Assembly (NCBI GenBank): GCA_964473455.1
Contig: CAYYQX010000003.1
Location: 1 to 64,000, forward strand
Length of the DNA: 64,000 bases
Direction of reading: 5' to 3'
DNA from: JALELF01 sp964473455
GTDB lineage: Bacteria > Bacillota_I > Bacilli_A > RF39 > UBA660
In this document: positions 26,318-33,108 of the stretch, piece by piece
How the letters are laid out: every line of letters begins with the position of its first letter
Position numbering within the stretch: position 1 is the stretch's first letter
The notes under the pieces: generated by a model
Told to the model about the DNA's origin: nothing
The model's input: the letters and a program-made list of their open reading frames with translations, nothing else
Database searches by the model: none
Translations under genes and position numbers: made by a program

Positions 26318-26921
26318 CTTTATATCTTATAATAACATGCCTTTCAAGTCCTTCTCCAAGACTTTCCGTTTCCAAATTATTAAATTCACTTACAATTGTA
26401 TGTACTATTCTTCTTTTATATGAGTTCATTGGTTCTAGTTTTGCATCAACTCCTGTTGATAAAACATCTTTAGCAATTTTCTTTATTTCATACTCAAAGT
26501 TTTTTTCTATTTTTGCTTTATAATTTGAAATGTCAAGATTTATTTTGATATCAAAATCCGATATTTTCATTAGATATTTTTTTAATATTGTTTGGATTGA
26601 AGTCAACGTTCTTCCTTCTTTACCAATTAAAATACTGTTTTTTTCTGACGCTAGAACAACGTAAAATCCACTGTCTTTCTCATTTATTTCCATATTAACT
26701 ACAATGTTCATTTGCTCAGCTAGTTCTTTTAAAAAGGATTTTATGGCTTCTTTAATATCTTTTTTTAAGATAATTTCAACTTCGCATTTTTTTGATTTAA
26801 ATAATCCTGTTTTTTCGGATTCTCTAACTTCTATTTCTTCTTCTTTAACATTTAATTTAGTTAATGCTTCTTTTAAACATGCTTCTTTGGTTTTTCCTTC
26901 AAACTTATATATTTCAATCAT
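26307..26921 (-). CDS. jag: Jag/KhpB RNA-binding protein
   Basis: RNA-binding protein that acts with KhpA in elongation/division control in Firmicutes. 204 residues in three domains: Jag_N (1-55, YKFEGKTKEACLKEALTKL), a type II KH domain (about 70-145, with IGKEGRTLTSIQ as its GxxG loop), and R3H (about 150-204, NSYKRRIVHTIVSEF). It overlaps yidC by four bases, the universal yidC-jag pairing. Confidence 0.95.
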   Translation of the reverse strand: MIEIYKFEGKTKEACLKEALTKLNVKEEEIEVRESEKTGLFKSKKCEVEIILKKDIKEAIKSFLKELAEQMNIVVNMEINEKDSGFYVVLASEKNSILIGKEGRTLTSIQTILKKYLMKISDFDIKINLDISNYKAKIEKNFEYEIKKIAKDVLSTGVDAKLEPMNSYKRRIVHTIVSEFNNLETESLGEGLERHVIIRYKENA

Positions 26922-27919
26922 TTTTTTACCACCTTTTTTGCGATTAAATTCTGAATTATTGTAAATCCACTATTTGCGATCCAATATATCGCTATTGCAG
27001 AACTAACAGTAAAAGATGCGATTGAAATCATTACTATCATTACATTCATCATTGTTTTCATTGATTTTGCCTGACTTGGGTCCATTGACGCTGTTTTGTT
27101 TAGCTTTATTGAAAAGAAAGTAGCCGCAATTACTAGAACAACTAAAACAATATAGTAAAGTTCTCCTTTTAAGATTGCTGTCCCTGCGGTTGTTCCAAGT
27201 TGAATTCCTAAAAATCTTCCTTCAAATATTGCAGGCAAACGATTTAATGCTTCATAAAAAGCAAAGAAAAGAGGAATCTGAATAACTGCAAATAAACAGC
27301 CTGCGACAGGGTTTATTCCATATTTTTTATATATCATCATTGTTTCTTGGCTCTTTTGAGTTAAACTTTCTTTATCTTTTTTATCTTTATATTTTTTTTC
27401 TATTTTTTCTAATTCTGGTTTTGCCTTTTGCATTTCTTCTGATTGCTTAGCTGTTTTCATTGTTACGGGATATAAAACTATCCTAATTAATAAAGTAATT
27501 AAAATTACTGCAAGACCATAGTTTCCAACAAGGGTTCCTGTTGCCAAAATTATCCATGCTAGAGGTTTGATAAAAATAGAAGTCCAAATTCCTTCGTATC
27601 CTCCATCAGTAATTTTAAACTCACTACATTTAGGAAGCGTTGTTATATCTACAAGTTCTGCCGTTTCCTTGTCATAATCTGATTGAGTTATTTCAAGCGC
27701 CGTAAGTTTTTCTTGCAATTTTATTTTTGATGTTTCTAATGTTGTTGTATACGCACTAATTGTCTCTTCATTTTCTGGCTGGCATAAAATGTTTGCGGTT
27801 AATGTTTGCCCTGTTAAATCATTTTTTACAATCTCTTTTTCGGCATTTTTTAATTGCCTTGTACAACCAGATGTTAATAAAACCATAATAAGTAAAACTG
27901 TTATAATTGCTTTCTTCAT
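26918..27919 (-). CDS. yidC: YidC/SpoIIIJ membrane protein insertase
   Basis: Inserts and folds membrane proteins, alone or with Sec. 333 residues. N-terminal lipoprotein-type signal with LLTSGC (Cys19 as lipid site), an extracytoplasmic stretch of about 100 residues, then five membrane segments. The hydrophilic groove segment GNYGLAVILITLLIRIVLYPV contains the conserved Arg. The approximately 70-residue extracytoplasmic part between residues 30 and 105 is longer than in Bacillus SpoIIIJ and contains a short coiled-coil-like stretch (TTLETSKIKLQEKL). Confidence 0.95.
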   Translation of the reverse strand: MKKAIITVLLIMVLLTSGCTRQLKNAEKEIVKNDLTGQTLTANILCQPENEETISAYTTTLETSKIKLQEKLTALEITQSDYDKETAELVDITTLPKCSEFKITDGGYEGIWTSIFIKPLAWIILATGTLVGNYGLAVILITLLIRIVLYPVTMKTAKQSEEMQKAKPELEKIEKKYKDKKDKESLTQKSQETMMIYKKYGINPVAGCLFAVIQIPLFFAFYEALNRLPAIFEGRFLGIQLGTTAGTAILKGELYYIVLVVLVIAATFFSIKLNKTASMDPSQAKSMKTMMNVMIVMISIASFTVSSAIAIYWIANSGFTIIQNLIAKKVVKK

Positions 27920-27921
27920 TA

Positions 27922-28257
27922 TTATTCTCCTTTAAGAATATTTAAATCTTTAAATATTTTCAACAACTCTTTTTCGTTTTCTTCATATTTATTTTCTAAA
28001 AAAACCTTCTTAATTATTATAATACAATCAAAGTTTTTTTGATAGTCTTTTTTATCAATTATGCTTTTTACTTGCCTTTTAATTCTATTTCGAACAACGG
28101 CATTTCCTGTTTTTTTTGGCACAGAAATCCCAAATTTAAAAGTATCTAATGTATTATTTTCTAAAAATACAGTATAGCTTTTACTTCTATAGGGCTTTAT
28201 CTTGTTAATTATTTTTGTAAAATCTTGTTCTTTTTTTAAAATATTTATTTTTTTCAT
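27922..28257 (-). CDS. rnpA: Ribonuclease P protein component
   Basis: Protein subunit of RNase P for tRNA 5' maturation. About 111 residues from the ATG at 28257, chosen because AAAGGAG stands correctly before it and because the longer frame to 28284 would begin inside the rpmH/rnpA terminator hairpin. The RNP signature NAVVRNRIKRQVKSI is intact. It is two bases before yidC. Confidence 0.95.
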   Translation of the reverse strand: MKKINILKKEQDFTKIINKIKPYRSKSYTVFLENNTLDTFKFGISVPKKTGNAVVRNRIKRQVKSIIDKKDYQKNFDCIIIIKKVFLENKYEENEKELLKIFKDLNILKGE

Positions 28258-28272
28258 ATATTTCTCCTTTAA

Positions 28273-28300
28273 TTTAAAAACCACTGAAAAATTCAGTGGT
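28273..28300 (-). terminator. Terminator/attenuator between rpmH and rnpA
   Basis: Minus strand: perfect 9-bp stem ACCACTGAA / TTCAGTGGT (28292-28300, 28280-28288), three-base loop, then TTTTT. No separate promoter is seen before rnpA, so it probably attenuates: much rpmH mRNA, less rnpA-yidC-jag. Confidence 0.8.
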
Positions 28301-28304
28301 ATGT

Positions 28305-28427
28305 TTAATGAGATAATACCTTACGTCCTTTTTGACGACGCTTATTTATGACAGTTGTTTTCATACGAGCGAAAAACCCCTGTTTTTTACTTTTTTTTCT
28401 ATTATTTGGTTGAAAAGTTCTTTTCAC
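28305..28427 (-). CDS. rpmH: 50S ribosomal protein L34 (short, GTG start)
   Basis: Forty residues: starts (M)KRTFQPNNRKKSKKQGFF and ends RRQKGRKVLSH. The N-terminal KRTFQPNNRK and C-terminal KGRKVLS signatures are unmistakable. It is four residues shorter than the usual 44, because the GRRVLAA-type segment after ARM is contracted to KTTVINK. The start is GTG (28425-28427) with GGGAGG ten bases upstream; no ATG gives the conserved N-terminus. The position next to dnaA, transcribed away from it, is the standard origin layout. A near-perfect promoter precedes it. Confidence 0.95.
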   Translation of the reverse strand: MKRTFQPNNRKKSKKQGFFARMKTTVINKRRQKGRKVLSH

Positions 28428-28467
28428 GTGTTTGTTTCCTCCCTTACAGTTTCTGTTTGTCTAAAAC

Positions 28468-28496
28468 ATTATATATATAAAAATTTTTTTTGTCAA
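28468..28496 (-). promoter_or_regulatory. Consensus sigma-A promoter of rpmH
   Basis: Minus strand: TTGACA (28491-28496), 17-base A/T-rich spacer, TATAAT (28468-28473). A full consensus match, fitting a highly expressed ribosomal gene. Confidence 0.93.
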
Positions 28497-28498
28497 TC

Positions 28499-28748
28499 TT
28501 TATCAACTCCCTTTTTGGTTTTGTCTTATAGTAAAAATGAAGTTATCCACATTCTGTTGACAAAAAGATGATACAAACATATATTTTGTATAAAAGTTTT
28601 CAACAGTATCTGTGGAAAAATAGGTTTTTGGTTGTAACTGTTCACTTTTGCCTGTGGAAAAGATAGGAGAATGTTTTTTGTTGTGGAAAACTCTTTTTTT
28701 TTCTTTGTTTTTATTGTAAACTAATTGTAGTTAGTTGTAGGTGATATT
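28499..28748. other. oriC: oriC, upstream DnaA-box cluster (rpmH-dnaA intergenic)
   Basis: The 321-base gap between rpmH and dnaA holds the rpmH promoter and a DnaA-box cluster. There is one perfect box TTATCCACA at 28543-28551 and three TGTGGAAAA boxes at 28611-28619, 28653-28661 and 28682-28690. Weaker TTTTCAACA (28597-28605) and TTATCAACT (28499-28507) are also present. The three similar boxes share one orientation. A T-rich stretch follows before dnaA, where a dnaA promoter must lie, though none close to consensus was found. All genes left of here read left and almost all to the right read right, supporting bidirectional replication from this point. Confidence 0.85.
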
Positions 28749-30095
28749 ATGGAAAAAGAAGTTTTGTGGCAACATTTTTTAGAAGTAGTAAAAAAAGACT
28801 TATCAGAAATTACTTTTGAAACATGGTTTAAAGAATCAAGGCTACATGAGATTGAAAACAATAAAATAAAAATTGTTGTGCCTGATATTTTATATAAAAA
28901 ACACTTAAAAGAAAATTATAATAGCCTTTTTGAAGAAACTTTTAATGAAATAACAGGCTCTAATTTTAAAATTGAGTATTTTTTAGAAGATGAACTTAAA
29001 AACAATATTGAAATAAGTACAGATAACGTTGGAATTCCTTCTGACTCTATATTTAGTTCAAATTTAAATACGGATTATAACTTTAATAACTTTATAGTAG
29101 GAAAATCTAATAAATTTGCCCGTGCGACTGCTCTTGCTATTGCAGAACAGCCCGGAAAAATGTACAATCCCTTATTTATATATGCAAAAAGTGGACTTGG
29201 GAAAACACATTTAATTCATGCGATTGGAAATTATATTGTGGAAAATTCAAATAAAAAAGTTTTATATATAACTTGTGAACAGTTTGTAACAGACTTTATT
29301 AATTTATATAAAAGTAATAATAATTTAGATGTCGTTGAAAAATTTAAAAACAAATATCGCAGTTTAGATGTTTTAATAATTGATGATATTCAATATTTAG
29401 AAATAGCGGCGAAAACGCAACAAGAATTTTTTAATACATTTAATGAGCTTCACTCAAATAATAAACAAGTAATAATTACTTCTGACCGCTCTCCAGATGA
29501 TTTAAAAAAACTAGAAGAACGCTTAAGAACAAGGTTCTCTTGGGGTATTACAGTTGATATAGAACCGCCTGATTTTGACTTACGGCTTGCGATTGTTGAT
29601 AAAAAAATTAAAGATAAATTTCCAAATATTGATTTTCGCAGTGAGGCTAAAGAATATATCGCGAGTGTTTGTATTGAGCATATTAGAAAATTGGAAGGCG
29701 CCATTAATAGAGTAATTGCTTATTCAACAATCATGGGTATTACTGAAATCACGTTAAATATTGCAATTGAAGCTTTGAAAGATTTTTTTTCAAGAAGTAT
29801 TACTTCAAAAAATCAAATAGAAAAAATTATGCAAATTGTAGCGAGTGAATATAACATTAGTCTAGAAGATATTAAATCAAAAAGAAGAACAACAAACATC
29901 TCTGTTCCAAGACAAATTGCGATGTATATTGCTAGAACTTATATTAATGAATCTCTTCCTAAGATAGGACTTGAATTTGGAGGGAAAGATCACACTACAG
30001 TAATGCATTCTGTTGATAAAATAAAGAAAGAATTAGAAAAAAATAAGGATTTAGAAATTGAAATAAATAAAATTATTTCCATACTAAATACTTAG
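28749..30095 (+). CDS. dnaA: Chromosomal replication initiator DnaA
   Basis: AAA+ initiator that binds DnaA boxes and melts the origin. 448 residues. Domain I (1-80, WQHFLEVVKKDLSEITFETWF) for helicase-loading contacts; a short linker; AAA+ domain with Walker A GLGKTHLIHAI, Walker B LIIDDIQYL, and the sensor/arginine-finger region ERLRTRFSWG. DNA-binding domain IV has the DnaA signature GGKDHTTVMHS. Start ATG has AGGTGA four bases upstream. DnaA boxes flank it on both sides, which also suggests autoregulation. Confidence 0.98.
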   Translation: MEKEVLWQHFLEVVKKDLSEITFETWFKESRLHEIENNKIKIVVPDILYKKHLKENYNSLFEETFNEITGSNFKIEYFLEDELKNNIEISTDNVGIPSDSIFSSNLNTDYNFNNFIVGKSNKFARATALAIAEQPGKMYNPLFIYAKSGLGKTHLIHAIGNYIVENSNKKVLYITCEQFVTDFINLYKSNNNLDVVEKFKNKYRSLDVLIIDDIQYLEIAAKTQQEFFNTFNELHSNNKQVIITSDRSPDDLKKLEERLRTRFSWGITVDIEPPDFDLRLAIVDKKIKDKFPNIDFRSEAKEYIASVCIEHIRKLEGAINRVIAYSTIMGITEITLNIAIEALKDFFSRSITSKNQIEKIMQIVASEYNISLEDIKSKRRTTNISVPRQIAMYIARTYINESLPKIGLEFGGKDHTTVMHSVDKIKKELEKNKDLEIEINKIISILNT

Positions 30096-30220
30096 TGTGG
30101 AAAAGGTGGTATTTTTAAATTAGTTATCCCTTTATGTTTTATTTAATTTAAAGATAAAAATATAGTTTTCCACACAATTAACATATATAATAAAAATATA
30201 TAAAAAGAAAGAAGGATAAA
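30096..30220. other. oriC: oriC, downstream boxes and A/T-rich element (dnaA-dnaN intergenic)
   Basis: Box TGTGGAAAA begins on the base after the dnaA stop (30096-30104); TTTTCCACA is at 30166-30174 in opposite orientation; a poor TTATCCCTT is at 30124. An almost pure A/T tract at about 30181-30205 (including TATAAT at 30186-30191) is a candidate unwinding element and also a candidate dnaN promoter -10. This resembles the bipartite Bacillus origin, where unwinding occurs downstream of dnaA. Confidence 0.75.
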
Positions 30221-31336
30221 ATGAAAATATTTATAAAACAATCTATTTTATTAGAAAAGTTAAACAGCGTAATAAAATGTATATCAAATAAAAATTTAAT
30301 ACCTATACTAAATTGTATAAAATTTGAATTAATAAAAGATGGATTATATCTTTTAAGTACAGATAATGAAATGGCAATAAAATCTTTTTTGCCAAAAAAT
30401 CAAATAGAAAAAATAGAAACTCAAGGATCTTTTGTTGTATCTGGTAGATATATTTATGAAATGATAAGAAAGCTTCCTAATGAAATAATTGAAATAGAAG
30501 AATTAGACGGCGCTAAGATAATAATAAAAACAAGCAATACGGAATTTAATTTAAATTGTAATAATGTAGAAGACTTTCCAAATTTGGAAATGGATTTAAA
30601 TGAGGAACCAATAGTTATTGCAAAAGAAGAACTAAAGAATGTAATAAATCAAACATTATTTGCCACATCTGTTCAAGAATCTAGACCAACATTAACAGGC
30701 ATAAATTTTTTAATAGATAAAGATAAAATTTTTTGTACGGCAACTGATTCATATAGATTATCTAAAAGAATTATAAAAATAAAGCCAACAACAGAAAAAT
30801 TAAATATTATTATTCCTAACAGAACTATTAATGAATTAAGTAAAATATTAGATGATGAAGGCTTTGTTGAAATGCATATTTTCACAAATAAAGTTATTTT
30901 TAAATTTGATGAAATACAATTTTTAACAAGACTAATTAATGGAACTTTTCCAAACACCGAAAAATTAATCCCAGAACAATTTGAAGAAGAACTAGAAGTG
31001 GATTATAAAATATTTTACGAAGCAATAGATAGAGCCTCTTTATTAAGTAGCGGAGATGAAAAGAACACATTAGCTTTTGAAATTAATAAAAATGTTGGAA
31101 TTGTAACTTCAAATATACCAGAAATAGGGAAAGTAGAAGAAAAAATAGTTTTAAATAATATGATTGGGAATAATTTAAAAATATCTTTTAGTTCTAAGTT
31201 TATGTTAGAAGCCCTAAGGGCTTTAAACAGTAAAACAGTCATATTAAAATTTAATGGTGAAATAAAGCCGATAATTTTACTGGATCCAAAAAACGAATTA
31301 TTAACAGAAGTTATTGTACCAATAAAAACATATTAA
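30221..31336 (+). CDS. dnaN: DNA polymerase III beta subunit (sliding clamp)
   Basis: Ring-shaped processivity clamp. 371 residues in three clamp repeats. Recognisable are PILNCIKFEL, the DNEMAIKSFL stretch, SGRYIYEMIRKLP, and the central RPTLTGINF and TATDSYRLSKR. The C-terminal IKPIILLDP with the final VIVPIKTY shows the family end, although the usual ending is MPMR-like. RBS AGAAGGA precedes the ATG. It is followed at once by a terminator. Confidence 0.97.
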   Translation: MKIFIKQSILLEKLNSVIKCISNKNLIPILNCIKFELIKDGLYLLSTDNEMAIKSFLPKNQIEKIETQGSFVVSGRYIYEMIRKLPNEIIEIEELDGAKIIIKTSNTEFNLNCNNVEDFPNLEMDLNEEPIVIAKEELKNVINQTLFATSVQESRPTLTGINFLIDKDKIFCTATDSYRLSKRIIKIKPTTEKLNIIIPNRTINELSKILDDEGFVEMHIFTNKVIFKFDEIQFLTRLINGTFPNTEKLIPEQFEEELEVDYKIFYEAIDRASLLSSGDEKNTLAFEINKNVGIVTSNIPEIGKVEEKIVLNNMIGNNLKISFSSKFMLEALRALNSKTVILKFNGEIKPIILLDPKNELLTEVIVPIKTY

Positions 31337-31358
31337 CAGGAATTTCCTGTTTTTTTTT
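31335..31358 (+). terminator. Intrinsic terminator after dnaN
   Basis: Short hairpin AACAGG-AAATTT-CCTGTT and a run of nine T. The left arm begins within the dnaN stop codon. It separates dnaN from comK. Confidence 0.8.
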
Positions 31359-31364
31359 CACAAA

Positions 31365-31406
31365 TCGACAAAAAGCGACATATATTTAATAGTAAAGTTT
31401 TGTCGA
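31365..31406 (+). promoter_or_regulatory. Inverted repeat over the comK promoter/leader region
   Basis: TCGACAAAA (31365-31373) and its exact complement TTTTGTCGA (31398-31406) are separated by 24 bases of A/T-rich DNA with a TATATTTAAT stretch that could be a -10. A further CGACA repeats ten bases downstream of the first (31366 and 31376). The right arm abuts the Shine-Dalgarno sequence. It could be an operator or an RNA stem. No AAAA-N5-TTTT ComK box was seen. Confidence 0.5.
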
Positions 31407-31410
31407 GGAG

Positions 31411-31872
31411 GTGAGTGAAATTAAAGAAAATTATGAAATTAATAGAGCCACATTAGTAATATTACCAATAGATTCAAAAACCTCATTGGTTTATGAAGAC
31501 GAAACTGAGTATACAATACCCAAAGCACCTATAAAAATAATAAATGAGAGTTGCCAATATTATGGTAGTAGCTATAGTGGAAGAAGTGCCGGAACAAAAA
31601 AAATAACAGGCTATAATTATAAAGCTCCAATAATAGTAGAAGAATCCAAAACAATCATCTTTTTTCCAACTAGTTCTCCAAGATTAGAAAAATGTGCGTG
31701 GATTTTTTTAAATAATATTAAAAACTATGAAAAAAGTTCAAATTCAACAATCATCTATTTTAACAACGGGAAAACAATTCATATTCCTATTTCATATTTT
31801 GTTTTTGAAAATCAAATTTTACGTGCAACGAGACTACAAAATATATTTTTAAAAAACAAACAAAATTTATAA
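31411..31872 (+). CDS. comK: ComK-family competence transcription factor (short form)
   Basis: Minor-groove-binding master activator of competence genes in Bacillus. About 150 residues against 192 in Bacillus. Clear matches through the body: YEINRATLVILP, the block CQYYGSSYSGRSAGT, FPTSSPRLEKCAWI, and NGKTIHIPISYFVFENQ. It stops soon after this and lacks the last 35 or so residues, which in Bacillus include the FMLYPK signal bound by MecA for ClpCP degradation. The start is unsettled: GTG at 31411 lies within the strong Shine-Dalgarno AGGAGGTGA; an in-frame ATT at 31420 is five bases after it, the spacing used by dnaB and by the gene at 63232. No in-frame ATG exists near. It occupies the slot of the S4-domain gene (yaaA) in Bacillus dnaN-yaaA-recF. 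Role in uptake is inferred; no com uptake genes are in the window. Confidence 0.88.
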   Translation: MSEIKENYEINRATLVILPIDSKTSLVYEDETEYTIPKAPIKIINESCQYYGSSYSGRSAGTKKITGYNYKAPIIVEESKTIIFFPTSSPRLEKCAWIFLNNIKNYEKSSNSTIIYFNNGKTIHIPISYFVFENQILRATRLQNIFLKNKQNL

Positions 31873-31897
31873 AAGATTGAAAAGATCTTTTTATTTT
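31871..31897 (+). terminator. Terminator after comK
   Basis: Stem AAAAGAT / ATCTTTT (31871-31877, 31885-31891), loop TGAAAAG, then T/A-rich tail; the left arm begins in the stop codon. Weak stem, all A/T but one G-C pair. Confidence 0.55.
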
Positions 31898-31926
31898 GAT
31901 TAAATCTATTATTTTTGTGGTATAAT
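31896..31926 (+). promoter_or_regulatory. recF-gyrB-gyrA promoter
   Basis: TTGATT (31896-31901), 19-base spacer, then an extended -10, TGG followed by TATAAT (31921-31926). About 66 bases of leader precede recF. Confidence 0.7.
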
Positions 31927-31992
31927 AGTATCTGTGTATAGTGATACATAAAATAACAAACACTCAAAAAATAGCACGAAAAAGAGGATTTT

Positions 31993-33108
31993 ATGTTTTT
32001 GGAGCAAATAAGCATTAATTTTTTTAGAAATTATGAAAAAGAAAAAGTAATTTTTTCGAAGGGAATTAATATAATTGTTGGTAATAATGCGCAAGGAAAG
32101 ACAAATTTGCTGGAGGCTATTTATTTTTTAGGAACCGCAAAATCCCATCTTTCTTACTTAGAAGAGTCCTTAATTAAAGAAGAAAAGCCTTTTTTAAAGA
32201 TAACTGGAACATTTAGCAATGACAGCAAAAAAATAAAAGCGGAGATAAAAGTAGACAGCCAAAAAAAAAGTTTAAAAATAGGGAATAAAGAAATCAAAAG
32301 CATTTCAGAATATTCATATAATACAAAAATGATTATATTTAACCCTGAAGATTTAAATATTATTAAAGACGGTCCAGAAATCAGAAGAAGTTATATAGAT
32401 GCAAGAATAAGTCAAATAGAAAAAAACTATAGTAAGCTATTAACAGACTATAATAAATTAATAAAGATAAGAAACGAATATATAGAAAAGAAAAAAAGCC
32501 ACGTAGCGTATAATCAAAATTACTTTGACATAATAACGGAATATTATATTAAAAAAAGCCTTGCCATATATAATATAAGAAAAAAATATGTTGATAAAAT
32601 TAATCTTTACATAGGTAAAGTATATAAAAATTTTTCGGCAGAAGCAGGGTTAAAAATAGTGTATTTTCCAAATTTTGAAATCAAAGACAGCGACTATGAG
32701 AAATCTTTAAAAATGAAGATAGAAAAAAATTTGAATAAAGAAATGTCTTTTGGGAAAACGTTGTACGGAGCACATAGAGATGATTTTGAATTTAATTTTA
32801 AAGGTAAAAATCTGAAGCTTTTTGGATCTCAAGGCCAACAAAGGATGGCAATTATTGCTTTTAAATTGGCGGAACTAGAAATTATAAAAAAATATATTGG
32901 TGAAATCCCAATACTATTGTTAGACGATGTGTTTAGTGAATTAGATGCCGAGAAACAGGGAAAGCTGTTAAAATATATAAGCAACAAAATGCAGGTTTTT
33001 ATTACGACAACAGATGTTAAAAGCGTTAGTAATAGGCTATTAAAAAACGCAAAAATATATGAAGTTGAAAAAGGGAAGGTAACTTTAGTGGAGGAAAAAA
33101 ATGGATAA
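31993..33108 (+). CDS. recF: DNA replication/repair protein RecF
   Basis: SMC-like ABC ATPase that helps load RecA at gaps. 371 residues. Walker A GNNAQGKTNLLEA near residue 30, signature FGSQGQQRMAIIAFKLAE (about 275-292), Walker B LLLDDVFSELD. The N-terminal FFRNYEKEKVIF matches the family. The stop overlaps gyrB by eight bases, the standard recF-gyrB coupling. Confidence 0.97.
   Translation: MFLEQISINFFRNYEKEKVIFSKGINIIVGNNAQGKTNLLEAIYFLGTAKSHLSYLEESLIKEEKPFLKITGTFSNDSKKIKAEIKVDSQKKSLKIGNKEIKSISEYSYNTKMIIFNPEDLNIIKDGPEIRRSYIDARISQIEKNYSKLLTDYNKLIKIRNEYIEKKKSHVAYNQNYFDIITEYYIKKSLAIYNIRKKYVDKINLYIGKVYKNFSAEAGLKIVYFPNFEIKDSDYEKSLKMKIEKNLNKEMSFGKTLYGAHRDDFEFNFKGKNLKLFGSQGQQRMAIIAFKLAELEIIKKYIGEIPILLLDDVFSELDAEKQGKLLKYISNKMQVFITTTDVKSVSNRLLKNAKIYEVEKGKVTLVEEKNG

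Noticed and set aside
28417..28432. CACGTG at the rpmH start codon as a parS site
   Set aside because: Only TTTCACGTG matches one half; the other half differs at five or more positions, unlike the two perfect sites at 37.5 kb.
31393..31410. ComK box (AAAA-N5-TTTT) for autoregulation upstream of comK
   Set aside because: No match with correct spacing was found in 31337-31410.
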